Position numbers and translations under genes: made by a program. Shown here piece by piece: positions 1 to 8,865 of a stretch of 64,000 bases of DNA; the first letter of the stretch is position 1; each line of letters opens with the position of its first letter. The notes under the pieces were generated by a model. It searched no databases, was not told the DNA's origin, and saw only the letters and a list, made by a program, of their open reading frames with translations. Origin of the DNA: Nocardioidaceae bacterium (GTDB taxonomy: Bacteria > Actinomycetota > Actinomycetes > Propionibacteriales > Nocardioidaceae); the NCBI GenBank assembly GCA_025980475.1, contig JAICXL010000003.1, forward strand, positions 1 through 64,000, read 5' to 3'.

Positions 1-1
1 C

Positions 2-88
2 CTGCTCCCGCGGGGTGGTCTGGGCGAGCCCGGGGGTCCCAACCCCGACGGCGAAGACCCCGGCCCCGACAACCCCCCCGGGGGCTGA
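2..88 (+). CDS. C-terminal fragment of an unidentified protein
   Basis: The reading frame is open from the left edge and stops with TGA at 86-88. The 28 visible residues are rich in Gly, Pro, Asp and Asn, and nearly every codon ends in G or C, which is the coding signature of this genome. The tail resembles the low-complexity C-termini of secreted or envelope proteins. No domain is visible, so no function can be given; the start lies outside the window. Confidence 0.4.
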   Translation: MLPRGGLGEPGGPNPDGEDPGPDNPPGG

Positions 89-152
89 TCCGTGTTGCTG
101 CCGCCGTCTGGTGTGCTTCTTGCGTCGCCGACCAGCGGGCACGCGCCAGCCG

Positions 153-689
153 TCAGGCACTCACGCGGCGCCGGCGCACGCCGAGGGCGATCGCGGCCCC
201 GCCGCCGAGCACCAGCGCGCCGCCACCGGCGAGCAGGCCCACGTCGGGACCACCGGTGTTGGGCAGCGCGGACCCGCTCGTCGCGTGCCCGGCGCCGTGC
301 GTCTCGCGCGGCAGCACCCGGATGTCGATCGTCTTGGTGAAGGTCTGGGTGCGCACCGCGACGCTGGTGCCACCGCCCGACGGGTTGGCGGAGACGCAGC
401 TCACCCGCAGCGGAACCGTCGTGGGCCGGTGCACCGTGGGTGCGGTGAAGCGCATCCGGAACGTCTTGCCGGTGCCGGCGTCGGTCTGGCCCGCGAAGCG
501 CGCGGTCCATGCGCACGGTTCGTTGAAGCTGCGCGCGTAGGCGCTGACGACGGCACCGCTGTGCACCGTCTGGGCGACCACGTGCACCGTGAAGCCTTGC
601 TGTGGGTAGGCCTCGGCGGCTGTCCCGGTGGCGACCAGGCCGAACGCCGCGAGGGCGAAGACTCCGATCATTGCTGCGAGCTTCTTCAT
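153..689 (-). CDS. LPXTG-anchored cell-surface protein (178 aa)
   Basis: The protein has a signal peptide (MKKLAAMIG, hydrophobic core, likely cut after AEA near residue 27). A secreted domain with two cysteines (59 and 98) follows. The C-terminus is a complete sorting signal: LPNTG at 142-146, a Gly/Ala/Leu membrane segment (about 149-170) and a VRRRR tail. Sortase would link it to peptidoglycan. The ATG at 689 has an AGGGGAG ribosome site about 7 nt upstream; a longer frame starting at 827 lacks such a site. The secreted domain was not recognised and the ligand is unknown. No sortase gene lies in the window. Confidence 0.75.
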   Translation of the reverse strand: MKKLAAMIGVFALAAFGLVATGTAAEAYPQQGFTVHVVAQTVHSGAVVSAYARSFNEPCAWTARFAGQTDAGTGKTFRMRFTAPTVHRPTTVPLRVSCVSANPSGGGTSVAVRTQTFTKTIDIRVLPRETHGAGHATSGSALPNTGGPDVGLLAGGGALVLGGGAAIALGVRRRRVSA

Positions 690-723
690 CCAGACTCCCC
701 TGAGATTGTCGGACTCGGCTTGC

Positions 724-729
724 ATCATA
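724..729 (-). promoter_or_regulatory. Possible -10 element for the LPXTG gene
   Basis: Minus-strand TATGAT lies about 35 nt upstream of the start codon at 689, leaving room for a short leader with the ribosome site. No convincing -35 was seen. Confidence 0.3.
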
Positions 730-853
730 GACATAACGAGCACGCAGCGGTCACCGGTTCTCGATTTGTTTCCCCGATGCACCCTTGGGGGGCGCGCGGT
801 GCGATGATGCCGCAGCGCCCTCTGCACGACGTTCCCGACGACGAGGATCCACC

Positions 854-1408
854 ATGAAGAAGCTCCTGCCCACCCTGGCTGCTGCCCTGCTGGTGGCGGC
901 CACGGCTGCCGGCTGCGGCGGCGGCAGTGGCAACGGCTCCGGCAACGGCGGCCAGGGCCTCTCGTCGTCGGAGCAGAAGGCGGCCGACACGATGAGCAGC
1001 TACCTGGCGAAGAACGGCAAGGGCAGCATCTCGAAGAAGGACGCCCAGTGCATCGCCGAGGGCTGGGTCGGGCGCTCGGGGGTCGACAAGCTCAAGAAGA
1101 GCAAGGTGCTCACCGGCAGCGGCCAGGTCAACACCGCCAGCACCACCAAGATCACCCCCGCGCTGGCCAGCAACTATGCCGACGCGCTGCTCGACTGCAT
1201 CGACTACGCCACCCTGCAGTCGCAGGCCGTCGCGAAGGTCAACCCGGCCGTCGACGCGAAGAAGATGGCCGGCTGCTTCGCCAAGGCGATGCCCAAGGCC
1301 GACGAGAAGAAGCTGCTGGTCTCCACGATGACCAACAACCCCGACCAGCAGCTGACCGCGAAGAACGCCCAGGCCATCCAGACGTGCCAGCAGAAGGCCC
1401 AGAAGTGA
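854..1408 (+). CDS. Lipoprotein, first of a tandem paralogous pair (184 aa)
   Basis: A type II signal peptide (MKKLLPTLAA, lipobox TAAGC with Cys21) predicts a lipid-anchored extracellular protein. A Gly/Ser/Asn linker leads to a domain with four further cysteines (66, 115, 141, 178), including KDAQC, WVG, DKL and LDCIDY motifs. The ATG at 854 follows GAGG and an upstream extension has no signal peptide. The stop overlaps the start of the next lipoprotein by 4 nt, so the two are co-translated. They share the motifs and the 49-residue spacing between the first two domain cysteines, so they arose by duplication. The family is not recognised; disulfide pairing of the four cysteines is an inference. 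Confidence 0.75.
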   Translation: MKKLLPTLAAALLVAATAAGCGGGSGNGSGNGGQGLSSSEQKAADTMSSYLAKNGKGSISKKDAQCIAEGWVGRSGVDKLKKSKVLTGSGQVNTASTTKITPALASNYADALLDCIDYATLQSQAVAKVNPAVDAKKMAGCFAKAMPKADEKKLLVSTMTNNPDQQLTAKNAQAIQTCQQKAQK

Positions 1409-1893
1409 GAGCAGCGCTCGTGGCCGGTGGCCTGGCCGGGGTGCTGCTGCTCGCCGGGTGCGGCGGCCTCGACGCGCAGGAGACCAAGGCTGCGCACAGC
1501 CTCGCCGGCCAGCTGAGGGCCCAGCAGCTGACCGCCAAGGACGCCGACTGCGTCTCCCGCAAGTGGGTCGGCAACGTCGGCACCGACAAGCTGGTCAGCA
1601 GCGGGGTGCTCAACAACGACCTCACCGCCGATCCGCACAACAAGACCAAGCCTTCGAAGGCGGTGATCGTCGGGTTCGTCGACGGTTACTTCGACTGCGT
1701 CGACTACGGCCGGCTGGAGGCGATGAAGCTCAACGCAGCCCGGCCGAACCTGATCAACCAGCACCACTTCGCGGCCTGTGCCGACAAGATCAACCGGTCC
1801 GACGCCAAGCAGGCGATGATCGACGACCTGCTCCGCAAGACCACGAAGGTCTCGACGTCGGTCAACCACCAGCTGATCAGCTGCATCAGCTGA
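1405..1893 (+). CDS. Lipoprotein, second of a tandem paralogous pair (162 aa)
   Basis: The start is the GTG of a GTGA overlap with the preceding lipoprotein. The lipobox is LLAGC (Cys19). The domain repeats the pattern of its neighbour: KDADC (Cys49), KWVG, DKL, FDCVDY (Cys98), then Cys125 and Cys160. The Cys49-Cys98 spacing of 49 residues equals that of the partner (66-115), while the intervening sequence has diverged. It would act at the outer face of the membrane, perhaps with its partner. Function unknown. Confidence 0.75.
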   Translation: MRAALVAGGLAGVLLLAGCGGLDAQETKAAHSLAGQLRAQQLTAKDADCVSRKWVGNVGTDKLVSSGVLNNDLTADPHNKTKPSKAVIVGFVDGYFDCVDYGRLEAMKLNAARPNLINQHHFAACADKINRSDAKQAMIDDLLRKTTKVSTSVNHQLISCIS

Positions 1894-1908
1894 CCCATCT
1901 GCCCGCGG

Positions 1909-3444
1909 TCAGCTGGCGACCACGGCCACGATCCGGGAGCGCACCTGCGGGTTCGTCCAGGCGGTGGCCGTGCGGGCGAGGCGGTAGCTCGACCAGAGCA
2001 GCATGGTCAGCGCGAGCAGGACGGTGAACCGCCAGTCGCCGAGCAGCGCCAGCCCGGAGAACACCATCCCGGTGACGGTCGTGGACAGCGCCAGCCGGGC
2101 GCTGTAGCCGACCATCACCACCGGCGGGGCCGGGGTGGCCCGGGCGCTGCGGAGGTCGACGGCGAAGGGGCGACGCACCGACCAGGTCATCGACGCCCGC
2201 ACCACCTGGGCGGCAACCACGACCGTCGCGCACACCAGTGCCACCACCTCGTCGGCCGTCGGGGTGCCGGCACGCAGGGCCGCCAGCAGGATGGTGAGCC
2301 CGGCAGAGAACAGCAGCACCTCGTAGAGCACGACCACGCGGGAGATGAAGGCCAGGTTGGGCGACGCGGGCAGGCTGTCGCGCCACAGGGCGCCCCGGCC
2401 GTCGAGGCACCAGGTGTTCACGCCGAAGAGCAGCGCGCCGCCGGAGACGACCAGGCCGGGGAGGATCACGATCATCCGCCACTCCAGGTGGCCGGAGAAG
2501 GCGACCAGGCCGGGCATGAAGGCCAGCACGACGAGACCCCGTCGCAGCGGCACCGAGCGCCAGATCGCGGCGCGGTCGACCCGCAGCATCGCCACCAGGT
2601 CCGATCCGGGGTTGTTCCGGGCCGGCTGTACCCCCGACTCGAGCCGGAGCTCCTCGCGCTGGGTGCGGTGGAGGGCCCACCGGGCCGGCACGGCGCCGAG
2701 GACGACCACGACAGCGGTCGCCAGCACGGCCTCGAGCAGGAAGCGGGCGAGTGACCACCAGCTGCCTCCGGCCCCCCAGGCGGCGGCGAGCAGGATCCGC
2801 ACCGTCGGGCTGCGGTCGAGGACGTCGGTGAGCTCATGGGTCAGGATCAGCGCGGCCAGGAGCAGGAAGAACGCCGCGGTGATGCCGCGGGCGATCCAGA
2901 TGCCGTGCGGGCCCCGTCGTACCCACTCCAGCAGCCAGCCGGCCACCTGCGCGAGTGCGGTGGCCAACGCCAGCCAGACCAGCACCGGCAGCATCGACGC
3001 CCACAGGTGCGCCGGCCCGAGCACGTAGGCGGTGAGGCCGAGCAGCGCCCAGGCCTGCATCAGCCAGGCCACGTTGAGCGGCGCCATCAGCAGCGCACCG
3101 AAGTGGTCGGTGGTGGTGGACACCGGAAACGCGACGGCCTGGTCGCGGGGCACCAGCTCGCGGCCGCCGCCCGAGGCGCTCGCAGTCAGGATGGTCAGGA
3201 AGAGGAAGCCGAGGTAGAGCGAGGGCAGGATCGGCAGGAACTGGCCGACGTGCTCCTCGTGGAGGGCGCCGCGGAGATAGGCGGGGACCACGATCGCGGC
3301 CAGAGTCAGGGCGAGCACCACGCCTGCACCGACGCGCAACCGACGCCGGGACCGGGCCTCGAGGCTGGCGCCACGGAACCGCAGCACCGCGCGCAGGTCG
3401 TCGACGGACCGGTCCAGCTCAGTCCAGGAGAGCCCGGTAGGCAA
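1909..3444 (-). CDS. Multi-spanning membrane protein, partner of an ABC ATPase (511 aa)
   Basis: Numerous hydrophobic segments of membrane-spanning length are spread along the chain, with a hydrophilic stretch near the middle. It lacks a recognisable classical permease motif and resembles the large ABC-2-like or exporter membrane subunits found next to a single ATPase gene. The chosen start is TTG at 3444: GGAGGAGG sits about 7 nt upstream, and the gene then overlaps the ATPase by 26 nt, implying translational coupling. The transported substrate cannot be told from sequence. Function as the permease half of the transporter is inferred from the gene order. Confidence 0.65.
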   Translation of the reverse strand: MPTGLSWTELDRSVDDLRAVLRFRGASLEARSRRRLRVGAGVVLALTLAAIVVPAYLRGALHEEHVGQFLPILPSLYLGFLFLTILTASASGGGRELVPRDQAVAFPVSTTTDHFGALLMAPLNVAWLMQAWALLGLTAYVLGPAHLWASMLPVLVWLALATALAQVAGWLLEWVRRGPHGIWIARGITAAFFLLLAALILTHELTDVLDRSPTVRILLAAAWGAGGSWWSLARFLLEAVLATAVVVVLGAVPARWALHRTQREELRLESGVQPARNNPGSDLVAMLRVDRAAIWRSVPLRRGLVVLAFMPGLVAFSGHLEWRMIVILPGLVVSGGALLFGVNTWCLDGRGALWRDSLPASPNLAFISRVVVLYEVLLFSAGLTILLAALRAGTPTADEVVALVCATVVVAAQVVRASMTWSVRRPFAVDLRSARATPAPPVVMVGYSARLALSTTVTGMVFSGLALLGDWRFTVLLALTMLLWSSYRLARTATAWTNPQVRSRIVAVVAS

Positions 3445-4141
3445 CTGCGCCCTCCTCCCCGACGAGCTCGGCGGCCGAGAGGCTGGCGACGGTGGATCCC
3501 CCGCGGAGCACCAGCGCGGTCTCACAGGCCTGCATCGCCAGGTCGCGCAGGTGGGTGGAGACCAGCACGCAGGCGCCGCGGGCGCGGGCGTCCGCAATCA
3601 CCTCGAGAGTGGCCTCGACCCCGACCGGGTCGACGCCGTCGAAGGGCTCGTCGAGCAGCAGCACCGACGGCCGGTGGAAGCAGGCGAGGATCACCGACAT
3701 CCGGCGGCCCATGCCGTGGCTGAAGCCGGCCGTGACCCGATGGGCGGCGGCACCGAGGTCGAAGCGCTCCAGCAGGTCGTGGGCCCGGTCCTCCCAGCCG
3801 TCGAGTCGACGCAGGCGGGCGGCCAGCTGCAGATGCTCCCAGGGGGTGGCACGCGGCACCAGGCCGCCGACGTCCGGGCAGTAGCCGATGGTGCGCTTGA
3901 CCGCCAGCGGGTCCCGGCGGACGTCGATGCCGTCGACCAGCACGTCGCCGGAGGTCGGCGGGATCACCCCGGCCAGCACCCTCATCGTCGTGGACTTGCC
4001 GGCCCCGTTGCGGCCGAGCAGCGCCGTGGCCCGGCCGGCGTGGGCCTGCAGGTCGATGCCACGCACGGCGTCGACCGAGCCGAAGCGCACGCACAGGTCA
4101 CGCACGTCGATGCGGGGGATCGACTGCTGGCCCTGGGTCAC
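3419..4141 (-). CDS. ABC transporter ATP-binding protein (240 aa)
   Basis: This is a single nucleotide-binding domain of normal length. Walker A is GRNGAGKST (about 43-51), the signature loop is FSHGMGRR (140-147) instead of the usual LSGGQ form, Walker B is VLLLDEP (160-166), and the switch histidine is in VSTH (about 197). The non-canonical signature is common in ABC-2 type exporters and resistance ATPases. GTG at 4141 is the likely start, with only a weak GAGG close to it. It is co-translated with the downstream membrane protein. It should energise that transporter at the cytoplasmic face. Confidence 0.8.
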   Translation of the reverse strand: MTQGQQSIPRIDVRDLCVRFGSVDAVRGIDLQAHAGRATALLGRNGAGKSTTMRVLAGVIPPTSGDVLVDGIDVRRDPLAVKRTIGYCPDVGGLVPRATPWEHLQLAARLRRLDGWEDRAHDLLERFDLGAAAHRVTAGFSHGMGRRMSVILACFHRPSVLLLDEPFDGVDPVGVEATLEVIADARARGACVLVSTHLRDLAMQACETALVLRGGSTVASLSAAELVGEEGAVAYRALLD

Positions 4142-4200
4142 ACCTCGATTGTTCCCGACCGCAAACCTCGGCGGGTCCGGAATGCGGCAGTTGGCCGGGT

Positions 4201-6384
4201 TCAGGCGGGGAAGAATTCCCCGTTCTCCGCCATCTCGACGAGCCGGTCCGGGGGCGCGAAGCGGTCGCCGTACCTCACGGCGAGCTCGCGGGCCCGAGCG
4301 ACGAAGCCAGGCAGGCCCCGTCCTGCGGGGCCGTCGTAGCCCTGCATGAACTGCACGGTGCCGCCGGTCAGCGGCGGATACCCGATGCCCATGATCGAGC
4401 CGATGTTGGCCGCGGCCGCGGACTCGATGACACCCTCCTCGAAGCACCGGGCGGTCTCGAGCGCCTCGATGAAGAGGTAGCGGTCCTTGAGGTCGTCGAT
4501 GCCGGCAGGCTCGGGCCTGCTCGGGAAGAGCTCGGCGAGCCCGGACCAGAGTCCCTGGCGCCGGCCGTTGTCGTCGTAGTCGTAGAAGCCGGCGCCGCGC
4601 AGCTTGCCGGGGCGACCCGCCTGGATCATCGTCTCGACGACCCGCGTGCCGGGGTGCGCGACGTAGCCGTCGCCCTCCGCCTCGGCGGTGGCCTTGGCGA
4701 TCTTCGCCATCAGCTCGAGGTTGAGCTCGTCGGAGAGCTGCAGCGTCCCGACCGGGTAGCCGGCCTGGGTGGCCGCACGCTCCACCGACGTCGGGTGCAC
4801 GCCCTCGGCGAGCATCGCCAGGCCCTCGTTGACCATCGTGCCGATCACCCGGCTGGTGTAGAAGCCACGGCTGTCGTTGACCACGATCGGGGTCTTGCGG
4901 ATCTGCAGGACGACGTCGACCGCCCGCGCGACCGACTCGTCGGAGGTCTGGGCGCCGCGGACGATCTCGACCAGCGGCATCTTGTCGACCGGTGAGAAGA
5001 AGTGCAGCCCGATGAAGTCCGCCGGCCGGTTGATGCCCTCGGCGAGACCGGTGATCGGCAACGTCGAGGTGTTGGAGCACAGCAGCGCATCGGGGTTGAC
5101 GACGTCCTGCACCTCGGCGAACACCTGGTGCTTCAGCGCCGGGTCCTCGAAGACCGCCTCGATGACCAGGTCGCAGCCCTTCAAGTCGGTCGCCTCCGTG
5201 GTGGGGGTGATCCGGTCGAGGACCTCGGCCAACTTGTGCTCCGCCAGCTTGCCGCGCTCGACGGCCTTGCCGAGGATCCGGTCGGAGTAGGCCTTGCCCT
5301 TGTCCGCCGCCTCCTGGCTGACGTCCTTGAGCACGACCTCCATGCCGGCGCGGGCGCAGGCGTAGGCGATGCCGGCGCCCATCATCCCAGCGCCGAGCAC
5401 CCCCACCCGGGTGGCGGTGAACGTCGGGACGCCCTCGGGGCGCAGCGACCCGGAGTTGATCGCGGACAGGTCGAAGAAGAACGCCTGGATCATGTTCTTC
5501 GCGTTCTGGCCGGTGATCAGCTCGGTGAGGTAGCGGGACTCGATCGTGGTCGCAATCTCGAAGCCGACCTGGGCACCCTCGACCGCGGCCGACATGATCG
5601 CCCGCGTCGCGGGGTAGTCGGCGCCCTTGGCCTGCTGGCGCAGCATGGCCGGGAAGGCCGGCAGCATCGCCGCGAGCTTCGGGTCGGCCGGTGCGCCGCC
5701 GGGGATCTTGAAGCCCTCGCGGTCCCACGGGTTGCGGGCCGCGCCCTCGTCGTCGCGGTGATCACCGATCCAGGCCTTGGCGGCGGTGAGCAGGTCGTCG
5801 CGGCTGGCGACCAGTTCGTCGACCAGGCCCTTGTCGCGCGCAGCAGCCGGCTTGAAGCGGGTGCCGGTGAGCAGGACGTACATCAGCGCCTGCTGGATGC
5901 CCAGCATCCGCACGACGCGGGTGACGCCACCGCCTCCCGGCAGCAGGCCCAGGGTGACCTCCGGAAGGCCGACCTCGGCCTTGGGGTCGTCGACCACGAT
6001 GCGGTGGTGGCAGGCCAGCGCGATCTCGAGGCCGCCACCGAGCGCGGCACCGTTGATCGCGGCCACGACGGGTCGGCCGAGTGTCTCGAGCCGGCGCAGG
6101 TCGGCCTTGATCGCCTCGGCGGCCGCGAAGATCGCCGGTGCGTCGTCGGGGCCCACAGCAAGCATGCTCTTCAGGTTGCCGCCGGCGAAGAAGGTCTTCT
6201 TCGCGCTGGTGACGACCACGCCGGTGATGTCCTCGCGCTCGGCGACGAGGCGGTCGACCGCGGCGTGCATCGACTCCTTGTAGAGGTCGTTCATCGTGTT
6301 CGCGCTCGACGTGGGGTCGTCGAGGGTGAGCACCACGATGCCGTCGGACCCCTTGTCGTAGGTCACTGCTGTCTGCTCGGTCAT
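4201..6384 (-). CDS. fadB: Fatty acid oxidation complex alpha subunit: enoyl-CoA hydratase / 3-hydroxyacyl-CoA dehydrogenase (727 aa)
   Basis: The N-terminal third is a crotonase domain with FFAGGNLK (oxyanion loop) and the two catalytic glutamates in GGGLE (E120) and PEVTLGLLPG (E142). From about residue 325 comes the NAD-binding Rossmann motif GVLGAGMMGAG, then HFFSPVDKMPLVEIV with the dehydrogenase catalytic histidine, and two C-terminal 3HCDH domains. Together these hydrate enoyl-CoA and oxidise the 3-hydroxyacyl-CoA in beta-oxidation. The length matches the family. The ATG at 6384 lies 13 nt after the thiolase stop with GAGAGG before it, so the two form the usual alpha/beta operon. The symbol marks family similarity. 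Confidence 0.93.
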   Translation of the reverse strand: MTEQTAVTYDKGSDGIVVLTLDDPTSSANTMNDLYKESMHAAVDRLVAEREDITGVVVTSAKKTFFAGGNLKSMLAVGPDDAPAIFAAAEAIKADLRRLETLGRPVVAAINGAALGGGLEIALACHHRIVVDDPKAEVGLPEVTLGLLPGGGGVTRVVRMLGIQQALMYVLLTGTRFKPAAARDKGLVDELVASRDDLLTAAKAWIGDHRDDEGAARNPWDREGFKIPGGAPADPKLAAMLPAFPAMLRQQAKGADYPATRAIMSAAVEGAQVGFEIATTIESRYLTELITGQNAKNMIQAFFFDLSAINSGSLRPEGVPTFTATRVGVLGAGMMGAGIAYACARAGMEVVLKDVSQEAADKGKAYSDRILGKAVERGKLAEHKLAEVLDRITPTTEATDLKGCDLVIEAVFEDPALKHQVFAEVQDVVNPDALLCSNTSTLPITGLAEGINRPADFIGLHFFSPVDKMPLVEIVRGAQTSDESVARAVDVVLQIRKTPIVVNDSRGFYTSRVIGTMVNEGLAMLAEGVHPTSVERAATQAGYPVGTLQLSDELNLELMAKIAKATAEAEGDGYVAHPGTRVVETMIQAGRPGKLRGAGFYDYDDNGRRQGLWSGLAELFPSRPEPAGIDDLKDRYLFIEALETARCFEEGVIESAAAANIGSIMGIGYPPLTGGTVQFMQGYDGPAGRGLPGFVARARELAVRYGDRFAPPDRLVEMAENGEFFPA

Positions 6385-6397
6385 CTGGTCCGGCCTC

Positions 6398-7612
6398 TCA
6401 AATCCGCTCGACGATGGTGGCGATGCCCATGCCGCCACCCACGCACAGGGTGGCCAGGCCGTAGCGCTGGTCACGGCGCTCCAGCTCGTCGACGAGCGTG
6501 CCCAGGATCATCGCGCCGGTCGCGCCGAGCGGGTGCCCCATGGCGATCGCGCCGCCGTTGACGTTGGTGATGTCGTGGCTGATGCCCAGGTCGCGCATGA
6601 ATCGCATCGCGACGGCGGCGAAGGCCTCGTTGATCTCGAAGAGGTCGATGTCCTTCGTCTCCAGGCCCGCCTTGGCCAGCGCCTTGCGGGCGGCCGGGGC
6701 CGGGCCGGTCAGCATGATCGTGGGGTCGGCGCCGGAGACCGCCGCCGAGACGATCCTCGCCCGCGGGGTCAGCCCGAGGTCGTTGCCCACCTGCTCGTTC
6801 CCGATCACGACCAGCGCGGCCCCGTCGACGATGCCGGAGGAGTTGCCGGCGTGGTGGACGTGGTCGATCTTCTCGACCCAGTGGTACTTCTCGAGGGCGA
6901 CCGAGTCGAAGCCGGCCTGCTCGCCGATCCCGGCGAAGGACGGCTTGAGCTTGCCGAGACCCGCCACGGTCGACTCGGGCTTGATGAACTCGTCATGGTC
7001 GAGCACGGTGATGCCGTTCTGGTCCCGGACCGGGATCACCGACTTGGCGAACCGGTCGTCGGCCCAGGCCTTGGCGGCACGCTGGTTGGACTCGACCGCG
7101 AAGGCGTCGACGTCCTCGCGCGTGAAGCCCTCGAGCGTGGCGATCAGGTCGGCGCCGATGCCCTGCGGCACGAAGGACGTGTCGAACGCCGTCGCCGGGT
7201 CCGAGGCCCAGGAACCTCCGTCGGAGCCCATGGCGACCCGACTCATCGACTCGACGCCGCCGGCGAGGAGCAGCTCCTCGAAGCCGCCGCGCACCCGGGA
7301 GGCGGCCTGGTTGACCGCCTCGAGGCCCGAGGCGCAGAAGCGGTTGAGCTGCACACCGGAGACCGTCTCGGGCAGGCCGGCCGCCAGGGCTGCGGTCTTG
7401 GCGATGTCACCGCCCTGGTCACCGATCGGGCTCACCACGCCGAGGACGACGTCGTCGATCCGGTTGGTGTCGAGTGAGGGGTTGCGCCGCTGCACCTCGT
7501 GGATGAGGCCGACGACCAGGTCGATCGGCTTGGTCGCATGCAGCGAGCCGTCCTTCTTCCCCTTGCCGCGGGGGGTGCGGATCGCGTCGTACACGAAGGC
7601 TTCTGTGGTCAT
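6398..7612 (-). CDS. fadA: Acetyl-CoA C-acyltransferase, beta-oxidation thiolase (404 aa)
   Basis: The nucleophilic cysteine is in [11 protein letters not shown] (C93). The C-terminal motifs [15 protein letters not shown] (catalytic His) and TLCVGGGMG (second Cys) are intact, so this should be an active degradative thiolase that cleaves 3-ketoacyl-CoA. It is the first gene of an operon with the fadB-like gene. The ATG at 7612 is 3 nt from a perfect palindrome, with a TACTGT hexamer 6 nt upstream and no ribosome site, which predicts a leaderless transcript under repressor control. Confidence 0.93.
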   Translation of the reverse strand: MTTEAFVYDAIRTPRGKGKKDGSLHATKPIDLVVGLIHEVQRRNPSLDTNRIDDVVLGVVSPIGDQGGDIAKTAALAAGLPETVSGVQLNRFCASGLEAVNQAASRVRGGFEELLLAGGVESMSRVAMGSDGGSWASDPATAFDTSFVPQGIGADLIATLEGFTREDVDAFAVESNQRAAKAWADDRFAKSVIPVRDQNGITVLDHDEFIKPESTVAGLGKLKPSFAGIGEQAGFDSVALEKYHWVEKIDHVHHAGNSSGIVDGAALVVIGNEQVGNDLGLTPRARIVSAAVSGADPTIMLTGPAPAARKALAKAGLETKDIDLFEINEAFAAVAMRFMRDLGISHDITNVNGGAIAMGHPLGATGAMILGTLVDELERRDQRYGLATLCVGGGMGIATIVERI

Positions 7613-7614
7613 TT

Positions 7615-7635
7615 GATGACAGTATCGCTGTCATC
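7615..7635. promoter_or_regulatory. Perfect palindrome over the fadA-fadB promoter
   Basis: The site is GATGACAG-N5-CTGTCATC, with 8-bp perfect arms. Minus-strand TACTGT (7624-7619) lies within it and ends 6 nt before the fadA ATG, so a bound repressor would cover the -10 element. TetR-type regulators of fatty acid degradation use sites of this size; which protein binds here is unknown. Confidence 0.7.
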
Positions 7636-7674
7636 CTCACCGGTGCCCGGACTGTGGCCCGCATCACCGACCGG

Positions 7675-8844
7675 TCAGCGCTGGACGGCGGCGCCCCCTG
7701 CCAGCAGCCCGTCGACGTCGGCGATCCCCCACGCGGTGAGGGCCTCCCGGGTGTCGGCGCCGGCCTTCGACGGCCCGGTCGTGAGGGCAGCGGGCGTCCG
7801 GGAGAACCGGGGCGCGGGCGCCGGCTGGAGCACACCGTCGCGGTCGACGAAGGTCCCGCGCGCCTTGTTGTGCGGGTGCTCGACGGCGTCGGTGAGCGGG
7901 ATCACCGCGGCGACGCACGCGTCGGTGCCTTCGAAGACCTCGACCCACTCGGCCTGGGTGCGCTCCCGGAACCGGGCGGCGAAGAGCCGGCGCAGCTCGC
8001 CGAGCCTGCTGAAGTCGTCGCGGTCGGGGACCTCGTCGACCGGCAGGTCCAGCAGCCGCAGGAACTCGGCGTAGAACTGGCTTTCGAGCGGGGCGACCGA
8101 CATGTGCCGGCCGTCAGCGGTCTCGTAGACGTCGTACCACGGCACGCCCCCGTCGAGCAGCCCGGAGACGCGGCGGTCCGCGGGCAGCCCGGCGGCCAGG
8201 AAGGCCGTGCCCATCGCGTTGAGGTGGGCGGTGCCGTCGACGATCGCCGCGTCGACGACCTGCCCCCGGCCCGAGCCCCGCGCCTCCACGAGCGCGGCGA
8301 GCAGCCCGATGACCAGGTAGGTCGAGCCGCCGCCGAAGTCCCCGAGCAGGTTGGCGGGGAAGTGCGGGCGGTCGCGGTCCTGGCCCAGGCCGAAGAGGAC
8401 GCCGGCGACGGCGATGTAGTTCAGGTCGTGGCCGGCGGACCGCGCGAGCGGACCGTCCTGTCCCCACCCCGTCATCCGGCCGTAGACCAGCCGGGGGTTG
8501 CGGGCGTGGCACTCCTCCGGGCCGATCCCGAGCCGCTCAGCGGCGCCGGGGCGCATGCCCTCGACCAGCAGGTCGGCGCCCTCGGCCAGGTCGAGCACCG
8601 TCTCGACCGCACGCGGGTCCTTCAGGTCGAGGGCGACACTGGGCCGGCCCCGGGTGAGGACGTCGTGCGGGCCGCCGCCGAGCACGTTGCCGCCGGGCCG
8701 GTCGACCCGGATGACATCGGCGCCGAGGTCGGCCAGCAGCATGCAGGCGTGCGGCCCCGGCCCGATGCTCGCGAGCTCGACGACCCTGACCCCACGCAGC
8801 GGCCCGGCGCCCTGTCCCAGTGAGATCGCCATGGCCGGGATCAT
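7675..8844 (-). CDS. CaiB/BaiF-family CoA transferase, alpha-methylacyl-CoA racemase-like (389 aa)
   Basis: This is a full-length class III CoA-transferase fold. LRGVRVVELASIGPGPHACMLL and the LADLGADVIRVDRPGG region match the N-terminus of alpha-methylacyl-CoA racemase, as do GHDLNYIAVAGVL and the later GGGSTYLVIGLLAAL. The racemase epimerises (R)- and (S)-2-methylacyl-CoA so that branched chains can enter beta-oxidation, which fits the adjacent thiolase and hydratase/dehydrogenase genes. The ATG at 8844 has GGAGG 11 nt upstream; an ATG four codons on is the alternative. It is separated from fadA by about 60 nt that include the palindrome. Confidence 0.85.
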   Translation of the reverse strand: MIPAMAISLGQGAGPLRGVRVVELASIGPGPHACMLLADLGADVIRVDRPGGNVLGGGPHDVLTRGRPSVALDLKDPRAVETVLDLAEGADLLVEGMRPGAAERLGIGPEECHARNPRLVYGRMTGWGQDGPLARSAGHDLNYIAVAGVLFGLGQDRDRPHFPANLLGDFGGGSTYLVIGLLAALVEARGSGRGQVVDAAIVDGTAHLNAMGTAFLAAGLPADRRVSGLLDGGVPWYDVYETADGRHMSVAPLESQFYAEFLRLLDLPVDEVPDRDDFSRLGELRRLFAARFRERTQAEWVEVFEGTDACVAAVIPLTDAVEHPHNKARGTFVDRDGVLQPAPAPRFSRTPAALTTGPSKAGADTREALTAWGIADVDGLLAGGAAVQR

Positions 8845-8865
8845 GGCAGACGCGGCCTCCCGGCT

